NCBI GenBank assembly: GCA_003184365.1
Contig: NKYR01000149.1
Coordinates: forward strand, 1-64,000
Direction of reading: 5' to 3'
DNA: 64,000 nt
DNA from: Evernia prunastri
Lineage: Eukaryota; Ascomycota; Lecanoromycetes; Lecanorales; Parmeliaceae
This document shows positions 1-11,036 of the stretch, in pieces. Position 1 is the stretch's first letter; the number at the start of each line of letters is the position of its first letter. Below the pieces are notes generated by a model. It saw only the letters and a program-made list of their open reading frames with translations, was not told where the DNA came from and made no database searches. A program made the translations under genes and the position numbers.

Positions 1-2
1 CG

Positions 3-110
3 TTTATCACGTTCCTGGGAGCATACAAATATCGGGTCATGCCATTTGGATTGACAAATGGACCTGCTATATTCCAGCAATACATGAACGAGGTCTTATT
101 CGAATTTCTT
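3..110 (+). pseudogene. Ty3/Gypsy reverse transcriptase fragment
   Basis: This is a short piece of a Ty3/Gypsy polyprotein. The frame from base 3 reads through [20 protein letters not shown], the conserved RT block that precedes the YxDD strand in Gypsy-type reverse transcriptases. It is cut by the window's left edge and by the N at 111. Directly after the N the sequence resumes in the C-terminal part of integrase, so about 2 kb of RT, RNase H and integrase core is missing. The break coincides with the N, so assembly collapse is as likely as a genomic deletion. Confidence 0.85.
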
Positions 111-111
111 N

Positions 112-730
112 CAAACATCGCCTCGATATCAAGTTCAAGAAAGGCGATATGGTCTTCTTGGACAGCCGCAATATTGAGACCACACGCCCGTCAAAGAAGC
201 TGGGAAACAAGAACGAAGGACCTTTCAAAGTCATTAAGGTCGTGGGATCTGCATACAAACTCCAACTCCCTCCCACAATGAAGATCCGTCCAGTCGTCAG
301 TCCCAAACTATTGACGCTCGCTCCTAGGGATCCGCTCCCGGGCCAGAAGAATCCTCCCGCAAAGCCAATCGAGACGCCTAAGGGTGACGAATGGGTTGTG
401 GAGGATATCCTAGACTCTCGACGTCATTACAACCAATTGCAGTACCAAGTCAAGTGGAAAGATGATGATGACACCCTGACTTGGTGGAATACTGACAATA
501 ATGAGTTTGAGGGGGCCCAGGACGTAGTCAATGACTATCACAGCAAATATCCGGAGAACCCTGGGCCTCACAACGCTATTGCCAAGTCAAAAAGGCCACG
601 CCGTCTCCGAAATCTCCGAGACCTCGCCACTATCCTCATTCTTTCTGCACGCAGACGACTCGCAGGCCAATCTACAGCGCTGGGGCATCGCTTGCCTGAG
701 GGGGGGGGTAGTGTTACGGACGTACCCTAG
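112..730 (+). pseudogene. Gypsy integrase C-terminus with chromodomain
   Basis: This is the 3' end of the polyprotein of a chromodomain-containing Gypsy (chromovirus) element. After the N the frame carries the integrase C-terminal GPY/F-like segment (FKKGDMVFLDSRNI, then LGNKNEGPFKVIKVVGSAYKL). A chromodomain follows at about bases 388-545 (EWVVEDILDSRRHYNQLQYQ, then VKWK and TWW). Chromodomains of this family target integration to heterochromatin. The frame stays open to the stop at 728-730, which lies just inside the downstream LTR. A G-rich polypurine tract at 699-711 abuts the LTR, as expected for plus-strand priming. The reading frame is not mutated, so the copy looks young even though it is incomplete here. 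Confidence 0.88.
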
Positions 731-936
731 CTGTCAGGTACAAAGGGAGTTTTTATGGCTATGTGTCAGGCACATAGAGTATTTATTGGTCATTGACACA
801 TTCTCATTATCACATAGGCTAGCGGGGATTCTTCCTAGTATTTAAGCGCTCTTCTCCTGTGTACATATTCGCTCTTTATCTAGTTGTCTTATTCAATTTA
901 CCCCCATTAGACTTGACTCTGGGCACGGTTCTGACA
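712..936 (+). repeat. 3' LTR of the Gypsy element (225 bp)
   Basis: The LTR starts TGTTACGG right after the polypurine tract and ends CTGACA, giving TG...CA termini. It matches the solo LTR at 7800-8022 over its whole length with roughly a dozen differences. It contains a TATTTAAG box at about 838-845 that could serve as the promoter. The base order PPT then TG fixes the left boundary; the right one is fixed by comparison with the second copy. Confidence 0.9.
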
Positions 937-1413
937 CTGTTTATAATTTCATTGAGGTCAGCTAATCTTTTTCGACATGGTTATAGAGGTATGAGCGTTC
1001 TCTGCAGTCAATTGAAGGAGACACTGATCTTATTAAGTATCTGAATACGTATATCTACTTTCTACAGCGCAATTGAATGATTTGAGCGTTGTGAGAAAGT
1101 TTTTATGACAAATTGGTGCAGAGGAGGCATTTTGATGTTGGTTCGAATGAATTTAGGATTAGGGTATTGCATTGATACCTTAAGGTACCTACCTTAGGTG
1201 ATACCGAGTAGGCTGTGGCTGTAGCTGTGGCTGTGTCAGTCAGCCTTACTTATCTCCGTTGATGTCATGGGATGACTTCTCTCCATTTCCCGTGTCACCT
1301 TCAAAAAGTTCCATCATTTTACTATCAAAACAAGATCCTCCAGTAGAAAAACTCCCCAGATCGAAAACTATATGCACCTCTTCCACAAAGACCACCACGA
1401 CCAAGATAGCAAA
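937..1413. other. Intergenic, no gene seen
   Basis: No supported coding frame. It contains one cluster of the TACCT/AGGTA motif (about 1175-1199) and a GCTGTG simple repeat (1211-1234), and then the promoter side of the small gene starting at 1414. Confidence 0.6.
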
Positions 1414-1941
1414 ATGTCCATCGAACCCGCAGCCGCCAACCGTTCCCTCAGCACCATCCGCACCGAGCTAGAGTTCCTCCGCGACTCCGGCCTGCTGAGA
1501 CCGGAGCAATACCAATCCATCATGAGCCAACTCCCCGTACGTATCCCACATCTTTCACCCTTTCCTTACCCCTTTAAAAAACAAAGCCCTTAAAAGAAGA
1601 CACGCAGCAACCCGGCGGCATCCAGAGCACCTACATCGACCCACGCTACGCCCAAGGCCAGAACTACGTCAACATGCCGCAGCTCGCCCAGGCGGCGCAG
1701 GATCCGAACCATCCTGCCAACCCGCAGCACCCCAAGGTAAGCACCCCTTTTCCCCATCCCCCACCCCCAACATCTCCAATCACGAAAGTCTGCGAGAGAA
1801 ACATTTGAAGTTGCTGATCGATCGGTTTACCTACCGCAGCACGCGGCCTGGGCCAAGAAGCTAGGGGAGAAGCTTGGGAACGCGGCCATCTTCGGCGCCG
1901 GAGCGACGGCGGGCTCGGATTTGGTCAATTCGATCTTTTGA
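1414..1941 (+). CDS. Small LSB1/PIN3-like protein lacking SH3
   Basis: Three exons (1414-1536, 1608-1736, 1840-1941) give a 117-residue protein. Both introns have GTACGT or GTAAGC donors and CAG acceptors and are in phase 0. The N-terminus (NRSLSTIRTELEFLRDSGLL) resembles the N-terminal helix of fungal LSB1/PIN3 proteins, which bind the actin nucleation factor Las17 through an SH3 domain. The C-terminus (AWAKKLGEKLGNAAIFGAGA, ending NSIF) resembles the conserved tail of filamentous-fungal members of that group. No SH3 domain lies between them; the middle is a short P/Q/N-rich linker. The function is therefore inferred only by resemblance: it could be a truncated paralogue or a separate small family. 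The ATG at 1414 is preferred over an upstream in-frame ATG at 1372 because the conserved region starts there. Confidence 0.75.
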
Positions 1942-4324
1942 GCGGGGAAGTTTGTCGGCTTTCACTCTAACCGGACACGGGAGGGAGAACATAAACTGGC
2001 TAAATTTGTGTATGCTGTGCTTACGAATTATGAGTGTGTGTAAGGTATGCTTAGAGACAAGATGAGGAGGGAGGGAACCAGGACGGAGTGTACGTATGTA
2101 CCACAGTCGGTGCATGAGCCGGAACGGAAATACCCAACAGCAAGGCCCATTCCCATGTTATCAAGCGCAGCAGTGACGTTCGTCAAACAGTAGATCTGGA
2201 TCTGTCGAAGTCATCCAGGTGGTGATTTGCAGCATGTTGTGAAAATGGCTGACGTGACTGCTGCGACATTCTACTATTTATCAAATCTCCACCCACCGTG
2301 ATCTCGCTCAGTAAGACCATGCAAACCGGATACACTAATCCCTCGCGACTGTCCCCATTTCCAGGTTCCCCTTACGAGGCACAGAACACAGCACCACCCT
2401 GGCCCCGGGCTTATTCCCGCTCGAGGTAAAGAACGCCATATCACGATCTCGATCCACTTCATCCAGCATAGTGGACGAGCAAACCGATCTATCCTCTTTC
2501 TCCCAGGAGAGATATTCCTCCCATCAGCAACCACCCCCAGTCCGCACATTTCGCCAACGCTATCTCCCATCCGAGAACCCCGCATCAGAGCCGCCACCAC
2601 ACGGCCACAAGCCGCACAGCCACCGAGAAAACCCACGCAATACTCGTTGCAAAACCCACCAAACCTCCGGAGTTGACCGCCAGCGGAGACGAAAGGATGC
2701 GGACGTTGCGTGTCGCGCGCATACGATAGTATAATGGGATTCGGATAAATTCCTTCTGCCCATTAGGCGAGAATTCTATCGAAATAAACATAGCGAGCAA
2801 TGAGCTTGTGCACTACCATTCCGGACGCTACGTCCCGCATACGTTTGCTCTCCATCGTTACAGCCCGATGCGAAGGATGGATTCTGGCCGGGAGCAAGCA
2901 TCGGACCGTAATTAATTGTTTTCTCTTCTCGGCCGGCAATCAGCCCAACGGTCAACCTCCCTTCCCAGCGCGTAGCACAAACATGGCCGAGAGTATAAGA
3001 GTATAAACTCCCCGGGTCCATCTCTCCGGTTTTGGGGACCCAAAATATACAAATCGCAGATGCCATCCCCCTAAATAACACATTACCGAGACCGCCCCTC
3101 CGGATTTGTGCACACAGAAATTTGCTAATTGCAGGTCGACTATCATCAGAGCACCTGTAATATCAGGACCTGAACTCAGCAATCGTGGACCACTTTGGGG
3201 ACTTCCTGAACGAATATTAGAGACTCGTCCGCCGGGTCGTCTGTTGGAATGCCCGACGATGGTACTTCGGGATGACACGCTCGGTGTAGGTTGATTCTTA
3301 TCTAGGCTGAGAATCAAGTGCTGATCAACTCCCCAAATCTGCTAGCTCGAATGTCCTCCGAGAGATCACAAAGGACGGGAAGAAACACCCGCAAAGATAT
3401 TCCCGGATTCAGAACCTCGCAACCCGCTAGCTCAAATTCAGACAGCTTCGTCCTTGGTTTGATCGGGAAAAGGGAAAGACGAAGTCACAGAAGCCGGCGG
3501 CCATCGTTCCATTGGCCCCGTCTGTAACAGAAGCCAGATGCAACCGTCCCACTGGGAGACAGGACTCTCACGCCATCTCTGCAGATGGCCGAGCCGATAG
3601 TACCGATACCCACCTCAGTGTGTGGGCTTGCGACGCCAAATCGGCATGTCACACTCCGAGTAAGTTCGTTCCAGCCCAACGTCGTATCCCCACTGATCAA
3701 GTCCTCAAGTCCAGTGGCCCGACAGCCCCCTGAGATCATTACAACGGCCGGGAAGGAGCGGAAACAGAGGTGGAACATCATATTCAATACGTGAGTTCCG
3801 TTTTGGGTTGCTTTGATGAAGCTCTTGCGTTGGAACATGAGAACAAAATCCAAAGCAAAAAGGGTCAACGGTCAGCGTTACATACGGCCCAGCAGAAGCC
3901 GAGCCAGATGAAAGCAACCTACAATTGTATCGAGCTCCCAAGCCATCTCTGCGGATGGCCGCGATGGATCTGTCCACTAGTACGGTCGACGTTGGGCTTC
4001 GATCGCTGGAGACGCTTTCATGAATTCACCCCATACGTTCGAAGCACCAGCCCTCGAATCACTTTCCTCTAGCAAATGATAGCATGACTGTGTGTGTGCG
4101 CTTTATTCTCGTGGCTTCTGCTGAGTTCGCTTGGAAATGTCACTTGTACAAGCGCTTTTCGACTAGTGAGGACCTATGCGCCACGCGCCATTGTAGGATC
4201 CCTGGAGAGTCCGCACTGGTTGTCTCATTATGACCCGGTATTGGATAACTTCAAAAGTATGGTTTTCACCGAAGCTTCTCGACGCCAGATCGCACACATC
4301 GCTGACAACCTCCCATCTGCGATC
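1942..4324. other. Long intergenic stretch, decayed repeats possible
   Basis: I see no convincing gene. Several frames of 60-127 codons are open on both strands, but none shows a family motif or a consistent splice structure. A near-repeat occurs at about 3526-3600 and 3890-3970: both parts hold AGAAGCC...CAGATG...GCAACC, then a GCCATCTCTGC(A/G)GATGGCCG block whose ends pair as a small hairpin. This may be remains of an old duplicated element or a decayed gene. Confidence 0.5.
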
Positions 4325-4807
4325 ATGACCATCCCCGCCCATCTCCCATTCCTCCTGCTCGCCATTTCCACCACCGCCGCCCCCGTCCTCAACGTCAGCA
4401 ACCCCGGCCCCGCCAGCTTAACTCTCCAGCCACTACCCAACCCCTTCCCCGTCCCCGACACCGGAATAAGTCTCGAGTTCGCCTTCCTACCCGCCACGCC
4501 AGCCCGTCTATCGAAGACCGACACGACCGACTGCTTCGCCGAGGCCAGGCAGCATTTCGAGACGGAGATCAGCGTCGAAGGCGACATTCCGATGACGCAT
4601 CGCTACGAGGTGGTGTGCGGAGAAGTCTACTTGAGGATGGTGACCAACGGCGCGCCCGTCCCTCGCATGACGTACTCCGAAGCGGTAGGTGCGCTTTTGG
4701 GCGCGTCGTTGAAGATGGCGAGGGAAGGGTACGCCGTCCGGCATGCGCGGGTGTTGCGGACTGAGGGTGGGGATCTGTTGGGGGCGCTTACGGTTAAGCT
4801 TTGGTGA
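4325..4807 (+). CDS. Small secreted protein, unknown function
   Basis: A single-exon frame encodes 160 residues. The N-terminus is a typical signal peptide (MTIPAHLPFLLLAISTTAAP) with likely cleavage after about residue 19. The mature part has a proline-rich start and two cysteines (about residues 70 and 98) that could form one disulfide. It ends in an alpha/beta-looking segment around SEAVGALLGASLKMAREGYA. I do not recognise a named family; similar short secreted proteins of unknown role are common in filamentous ascomycetes. The frame is open upstream to 4094, but the ATG at 4325 is chosen because it places the signal peptide at the N-terminus. It stands alone between two gene-poor stretches, close to a transposon-rich block. 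Confidence 0.65.
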   Translation: MTIPAHLPFLLLAISTTAAPVLNVSNPGPASLTLQPLPNPFPVPDTGISLEFAFLPATPARLSKTDTTDCFAEARQHFETEISVEGDIPMTHRYEVVCGEVYLRMVTNGAPVPRMTYSEAVGALLGASLKMAREGYAVRHARVLRTEGGDLLGALTVKLW

Positions 4808-5714
4808 ATAGATAAGTGGTGCGCAAGGGGTGAGAGCCGAGCATGCTTTGATCATACTTTAGATTTGTATGCTGTTTTCACACCGTGGCAACGTAGGCTG
4901 AAGACAATGTCTCAACTCTGCTGGGATGTGTCATGCTAGGAACTGGTCATTGCGTACGAAGCTCTTTTTGACCCCTGCCGGGCTGAAGCCCATTTTTGGG
5001 GTGGCCGCTCGTTGGGGCGGGCCCGTATGTGATTCAAGCATGGTGTAGCTGCTCCAGAGGATTTGGGCAAGTGATTATGCGAACATAAGACCTGAGATCG
5101 GTCTCATGTCCGCATCTGCGCACTTTCATACAGCACAACCCACCTGCTTCTTCACCTCTCTCTCCACTCCACTCCTCCCCATCTCTCTCCCCGCCTCCGC
5201 AGCAAGTCGTCTACCAGCCTTCCAGCCCCATCCAACGTCACAGTCTCACCAAATATCTTCAGTCAAAACCTCCATCTCTCGACACCAAAGCCGTCCTCGC
5301 CATCACACCTCGATTCTCTCCTATCATTATCGCCCATCCACTTCCGCCATACGCTCTCACCATCATTAATCGCCGTTTGCTTGTGGAAGTTTCTTACACT
5401 GTCCCAGTTATCGATGTTTACAGTGGGGACAACTATACTGTACCTGCTGATTGGATTTGGTGGTATTCTGTCGATGTTCTTGGGTAACGTCTAGGTTGCA
5501 GTATTAGAATGTTGGCATGCCAAAATGTATGGGCAGGGCGGCTTTTGAATACGCTAATCGTGCAACGCACTTAGTGCTAAATTGTGACTCGTGAAGTGCA
5601 AATTAAATAAGAATGCTTGGCAAAATTCATCGCGCCCCCCCTCTGAAAATCAGTGAAAAGAGATTCAAAGTATCGTAAAATATCAACCTTTTCTTAACTA
5701 AAACTTTTGATATA
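4808..5714. other. Intergenic, no gene seen
   Basis: No supported coding region. A C/T-rich tract with short open frames spans about 5140-5370. The last 150 bases become AT-rich and run into the 5'-truncated LINE copy. Confidence 0.6.
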
Positions 5715-6403
5715 ACGAGGTACCCACCCCGCCACGAAAGAGGGCAACGAGCGAATCGCCCGGTACTTCCAGGGTAGCAGAGGCAGGAAAAGGAAACGAG
5801 GGCCTACACCTACGGTGACGAAAGAGGCCTGGGCTCTTAAAGCCCTGAAAGAAAAAAGCTGGGACCTAGCGGCCACCAGCACAAGAAGAAAGAAGAATTG
5901 GGTTAATCCATATAGGGACGTCGAGGAATATCAGAGCATTGACGTAATTGGACGGAAAATACAAGACTGGTTCCGAGAACGGAGATCCAAGAAATGGGAA
6001 AAATATCAACGAAGAATTCCTATCGCAACGAGAACCCCTGCCCAGGCAGGGAACTTATATGACGGCAGGTTCGACCACCACAAGATGCTGAGGAAGGCTG
6101 AGAGCTCGGTCGCTGTCCAAATGAGAAGCGGCAAAATCGGGCTTAACGCATTCCTCAACAGGATAAGGGTTCCAGGTATCGACCCCGACTGCAGGTGCGG
6201 ATGGAGAAGACAAGATGTCAAGCATATCCTCCTCTTCTGTCCGAGATCGCGGGAGGATAAACCACGGCTACTTGCGGAGGCGGGTACCAGGGACTTCCAG
6301 ACAATGCTGACCACGACCAAAGGGATCCGGGTAGCGGCAAGGTGGATGGTTAACTCCGGCTGGTTAAACAGCTTCGAGTTGGCCAGCGAACAACTCCAAC
6401 GGT
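5715..6403 (+). mobile_element. LINE retrotransposon 3' end, copy A (5'-truncated)
   Basis: This is the C-terminal coding part of a non-LTR retrotransposon of the kind common in filamentous fungi (Tad-like). The frame runs from RGTHPATKEGNERIARYFQG through a basic region to a cysteine/histidine knuckle (CRCGWRRQDVKHILLFC), which is typical of the end of LINE ORF2. The 5' edge at about 5715 is an abrupt junction with unrelated AT-rich DNA, as in 5'-truncated insertions. The 3' end is cut by the N at 6404. It matches copy B almost base for base (two substitutions noticed: 6254/7078-type region T/C and GCTGGG versus GCGGGG), so it has not been mutated by RIP. Confidence 0.85.
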
Positions 6404-6404
6404 N

Positions 6405-7274
6405 ACCGGAGCATATAAGGCAACTCCCATCCCGGTCCTAGAGGCGGAGGCTTCTATAGCCCCCCTGGAATACCAACTCGACAAGCTGGTATTGCAACAC
6501 CAAGCTCTACGAGGTACCCACCCCGCCACGAAAGAGGGCAACGAGCGAATCGCCCGGTACTTCCAGGGTAGCAGAGGCAGGAAAAGGAAACGAGGGCCTA
6601 CACCTACGGTGACGAAAGAGGCCTGGGCTCTTAAAGCCCTGAAAGAAAAAAGCGGGGACCTAGCGGCCACCAGCACAAGAAGAAAGAAGAATTGGGTTAA
6701 TCCATATAGGGACGTCGAGGAATATCAGAGCATTGACGTAATTGGACGGAAAATACAAGACTGGTTCCGAGAACGGAGATCCAAGAAATGGGAAAAATAT
6801 CAACGAAGAATTCCTATCGCAACGAGAACCCCTGCCCAGGCAGGGAACTTATATGACGGCAGGTTCGACCACCACAAGATGCTGAGGAAGGCTGAGAGCT
6901 CGGTCGCTGTCCAAATGAGAAGCGGCAAAATCGGGCTTAACGCATTCCTCAACAGGATAAGGGTTCCAGGTATCGACCCCGACTGCAGGTGCGGATGGAG
7001 AAGACAAGATGTCAAGCATATCCTCCTCTTCTGTCCGAGATCGCGGGAGGATAAACCACGGCTACTTGCGGAGGCGGGCACCAGGGACTTCCAGACAATG
7101 CTGACCACGACCAAAGGGATCCGGGTAGCGGCAAGGTGGATGGTTAACTCCGGCTGGTTAAACAGCTTCGAGTTGGCCAGCGAACAACTCCAACGGTCAA
7201 GACTACCCCTCGGGGTAGAGGAGACCATTAAGCCCAAAAAGGGCGCACGAAGAAGCGATCGTACCCGCCTCTAG
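6405..7274 (+). mobile_element. LINE retrotransposon ORF2 C-terminus, copy B
   Basis: An open frame of 290 codons is continuous from the N to the TAG at 7272-7274. It includes the segment upstream of copy A's start (PIPVLEAEASIAPLEYQLDK, typical of the RNase H region of fungal LINEs), then repeats all of copy A and adds the true C-terminus. The CCHC-like knuckle is CRCGWRRQDVKHILLFC. About 200 bases of 3' untranslated sequence seem to follow (7275 to about 7490). The side-by-side arrangement with copy A around a single N may be a real tandem or an unmerged contig overlap. Confidence 0.85.
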
Positions 7275-9618
7275 AGGCGGGGGCGATCAGAGATACAAAA
7301 GTCAGAGAATAGAAGAGTCGGCGCAAAGAAGTAGAGAGATGTGCGGTGGTGTAATAGGGCTCCTAAGGAGCACAGCAGAAGGGAGAGCGTACTGTTTAGT
7401 TGAAGTTTTTGTCCAGAGGTTCGCCCTCAGGTTTCTTCAACGCCCAGCCGTAAAGCTGGTTCAGCGTTAATGTTACCCTCATTAGCTTACATCAAGTAGC
7501 TAGCATAGGCGTATAAAACAATCAATCAATAGCAATAGCAGCTTAAACTCTCTCGCAGTCTATATATCGTCGTCTATTTTAATCTCAGATGTTAATTCTA
7601 TTAACTCGATTTAATTTGATATAGTTAACTTGATTCTATCTGATGTTGTTAATGTAAATACTATTAATATAAATCTCGAAGAAAATTCGATTTAAATAAG
7701 AGAGCTTATGTGAAGAATATTGATAAATTAGATTTTTTCTCTCGTCGACGAGAGAAATAGTTAAAGATTAGAGAATCTAAGCTTACTTAATCTACAGCTT
7801 GTTACGGACGTACCCTAGGTGTCAGGCACATAGGGAGTGTTTATGGCTATGTGTCTAGCACATAGAGTGTTTATTGGTTATTGACACATTCCCATTGACA
7901 CATAGGCTAGCGGGGATTCTTCCTAGTATTTAAGCGCTCTTCTTCTGTACATATTTCCTCCTTATCTAGTTGTCTTATTCAATTTACCCCCATTAGACTT
8001 GACTCTGGGCACGGTTCTGACACAGCTTAGCTTTTACTTTAATAATCTTTATCTCAGTAAGCTATATTATAGCAATTTATATCGTAATAATAATCTTAGA
8101 TTAATTTAAATCTCAGCACTAAAAATCTATCATAGCACTTTATTATAATATTTCTTACTATCGCTGAGAAGAAAGACGATCGTTTTAAACGCAAAGATAA
8201 AAAGAGAGTAGAAAAGCGAGCTAAATCACAGTCTTTAATAGACTTATTTAACGAAAATCTTAACACATTCGATACGACTATCTTAGTTCGCCAGATATTA
8301 AAAAACAATAAAATCGATATGATATAAATAAATTTGATTGCATAATTTCTTATTATATATCGAGAATTTAAGCTGATATAACGACTGATAATACGATTTT
8401 AATAATATTGAATTCGTAGAACGTCAAGTTCGAGTTATAAAAGACCTTAAATAATAGATACGTGTTTCTTTGATAGCGAGCGAAAAGCTTTTAAGATACT
8501 TTTAAATAAAACTCTTTAGAACGAGAGACACAGACGTAATAGACTTTAGAGTTCGAGATATATTACGAATTGAAGCAATGATAATTAGTAGAAAGAATAA
8601 TAGCTGTTGAAGATTTTTGTAGAATGATTGATTCTTGAACGAGTGAACTCAGATAGTCACACTTAACGAATCGAGATAATACGACAACAAATGAATAGTA
8701 TAAGAACGAATAAATGATTAGATTGTAAAATCACTTAGTAACTGGGCAAGATCTCTATATGTAGTGGGTTCAGTGCTTGTGTGGCTAGCAAGAAGATGTT
8801 GAATCTATGAAGATTCTTGCAGAGAAGATATGCTTCCCCACTAAGACTATGACTAAGCAATCCCCGGCTGCATCTGCTATAGGCTTCGGTCACTCCTTTC
8901 AACCCAACGAACTATATACGACAGATTTTCTCAACGGTTTTAATTATCTTGACGGTTGATTCTCACAGACTGAAGTGTATATATATACTATCAATTATGT
9001 GATTTAAGGTTAAGCGATAGACTCGGAATCTCTGTCTGCTTTCTCACATCAACGTCGCAAAGAAAAAGACTTTAGAATCGATCGATTCAGACGATTTTCT
9101 TGCGAGAGCGACGTTCTCGGGATATAGCGAACGTCGATGTAAAGGATTGAGAAAGGAGAGAGATGAAGTGAAGATGAGAAGATATATTCTCGATAGAGAT
9201 AGACCCTGAAAATTTTGAATACACGCTAAGCTTACCGAAATACACGTTCTCATAGAGTAAATTAAACAGTTAACTTTATTTTCAATGGTAGAAAACCAGA
9301 AACGTTTCGTAATCTAACCTATGTACAAATGGATCCCGTAATTACCACTATTCCAGCTTATTAATCATGTGCGAACCATGTCTAAACCGTTTCTATGAAT
9401 CAGGTTTGGCCCATACCTTACCTACCCTCGTACCTTACCTACCTTGTTCTAGTTTAAAGTCCCTATCTAAAGTCCCTATCTAAATAAACAAGCCCTAAGC
9501 GAAAGCCCTAGTCTCGGATCTCGGCTAATGCTCTCGGCCAAAGATTTCTGTAGTACCTCAGTACTCTATTAATATTATTGCAGCTTCCGCTCTCACACAC
9601 ACGTCGAATTTTGCAAAC
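7275..9618. repeat. AT-rich, RIP-like decayed repeat block
   Basis: After the LINE 3' UTR the base composition drops sharply from about 7500 to 9300, with long runs of TA-rich sequence, many stops in all frames and no gene. This is how multicopy DNA looks after repeat-induced point mutation, the fungal C-to-T mutation of repeats. The solo LTR at 7800-8022 sits inside it without such decay. Between 9300 and 9618 the composition recovers and holds a TACCT-motif cluster (9413-9441) and the promoter of the next gene. Confidence 0.65.
7800..8022 (+). repeat. Solo LTR with CAGCT target duplication
   Basis: This 223-base sequence is the same LTR as at 712-936, with TG...CA ends. It is flanked on both sides by CAGCT (7795-7799 and 8023-8027), a perfect 5-base target-site duplication. 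No internal element sequence adjoins it, so it is a solo LTR left by recombination between the two LTRs of a full element. It interrupts AT-rich decayed DNA and was therefore inserted later than that decay. Confidence 0.92.
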
Positions 9619-10936
9619 ATGGCCACAAATTCAACCGCATTGACGAGAAAAGTCGGATCCGAGTCGTCTTACCAGCTAGACAAAACTCAGGTTAGACAGA
9701 ATCCAACCTGGAGCAGGAAATTCTAACGCCGTATAGACACTCAGAGCTTCCAGCGCACTTCTCAAGCACATCAAGACCGAAGCGCAAAAAAAGGAAGACA
9801 TCTCGAAGACCAAGAGTCTCCTTATCTCAGACAGTAGCTCAGAAGATTCCTTCTTTTCCGACGTGGAGTCAATATGGCTCGTCCTTACCACCAAGAAATT
9901 CATGACCAATCACAAGCGCCTAAAACCTCGCAAAGTCTTACTTCCACACTCTCTGCATACCTCTCCAACTACATCCATATGTCTCATAACACCTGAGCCG
10001 CAACGCCAATTCAAAGATGCAATCGCCCATCCTTCCTTTCCCATCACTTTGTCCAAGCAGATCACTAAGGTGATTAGCATCAAGAAGCTGGAAGCGAAAT
10101 ACCGTTCTTTCGAATCAAGACGGCAGCTTCGTGATTCATACGAGATTTTTCTTGCCGATGATCGTATCGTCACATACCTAGCAAAGTTTTTAGGCAAGAC
10201 ATTCTACAAAACTACCGCCAAACGGCCCATACCTGTCTCCTTCGAAGCCTCGAAGCCAAAGGAAAGAAAAAACGCAGCTCTTCCAAGTACCAAACTCCGT
10301 AACAAAACCTCCGACACTAAATCAATTGCCGCGCCACCTTTGCTCGCAAAAGAGATTGAACGCACTCTGTCTACAGCTCAGATTAACCTCTCCCCATCAA
10401 CTACCACTGCCGTGCGTGTTGGCCTTGAATCCTACACGCCTGAAAAGTTAACGGCAAATATCGATGCTGTGATGGCAAGCCTTGCTGGCAAACTCGTGGG
10501 ATGGAAAAACGTGAGGGCCGTGCATATAAAGGGCCCTAATACGATGGCGTTGCCAATTTGGTTGACAGAGGAACTGTGGATAAACGAAGGGATGGTGCTT
10601 GAAGATGAAGAAGCTGCAGAGGCGAAAGCGAAAGCAGCTCAGAAGGGAAAGAGGAAGAGAAAGCTGATAGAGGGCAAGGAAGACTGCGACACAGAGGTGG
10701 AAGGGAAGAAAATGGAAATGCGCGGTGAAAGCGAACCTGTGGAAGAACTTAAGCAAAAGAAAGTCAGGAGGTTGAGAGTTGATGACCTTAGTCAAGAGAT
10801 GAAGCAGAGACGAGAGAAGCTCCGAGAGCAGAAGCGAGAAGCTAGGGATAAAATTGAGAGAAACGATGTGGCCATGGGTGGGAATCTGGAGGAAAAGACC
10901 AAGGTCAAGAACTCGAGGAGGGTGATGGCAGCGTAA
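9619..10936 (+). CDS. Ribosomal L1-domain nucleolar protein (Cic1/Utp30/RSL1D1 family)
   Basis: Two exons (9619-9690 and 9737-10936) with a 46-base intron (GTTAGA donor, CTAAC branch site, TAG acceptor) give 423 residues. The first 250 residues form a ribosomal L1-like domain with family blocks TTKKFMTNHKRLKPRKVLLP, ICLITPEPQRQFKD, FLADDRI and GKTFYKTTAKRPIPV. The C-terminal 130 residues are a lysine/glutamate-rich coiled coil, as in human RSL1D1 and yeast Cic1/Utp30. These proteins act in the nucleolus in pre-ribosome assembly and rRNA processing. The gene is convergent with the thioesterase gene, with only 100 bases between stops. The ATG at 9619 is required because the downstream frame has no ATG before the domain. 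Confidence 0.85.
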
Positions 10937-11036
10937 CTACGAGTTTCGAATCAGTCTTCTCAAATAAGATTCTTCATAACATTGAACAGCAATCATACAA
11001 TACCCACAGAGTCTTAACCTGGTCCATTACGCTAAA

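Noticed and set aside
7500..9300. Mitochondrial or plasmid DNA because of the AT-rich stretch
   Set aside because: It holds no organellar gene, contains a nuclear Gypsy solo LTR with target duplication and grades into gene-dense nuclear DNA.
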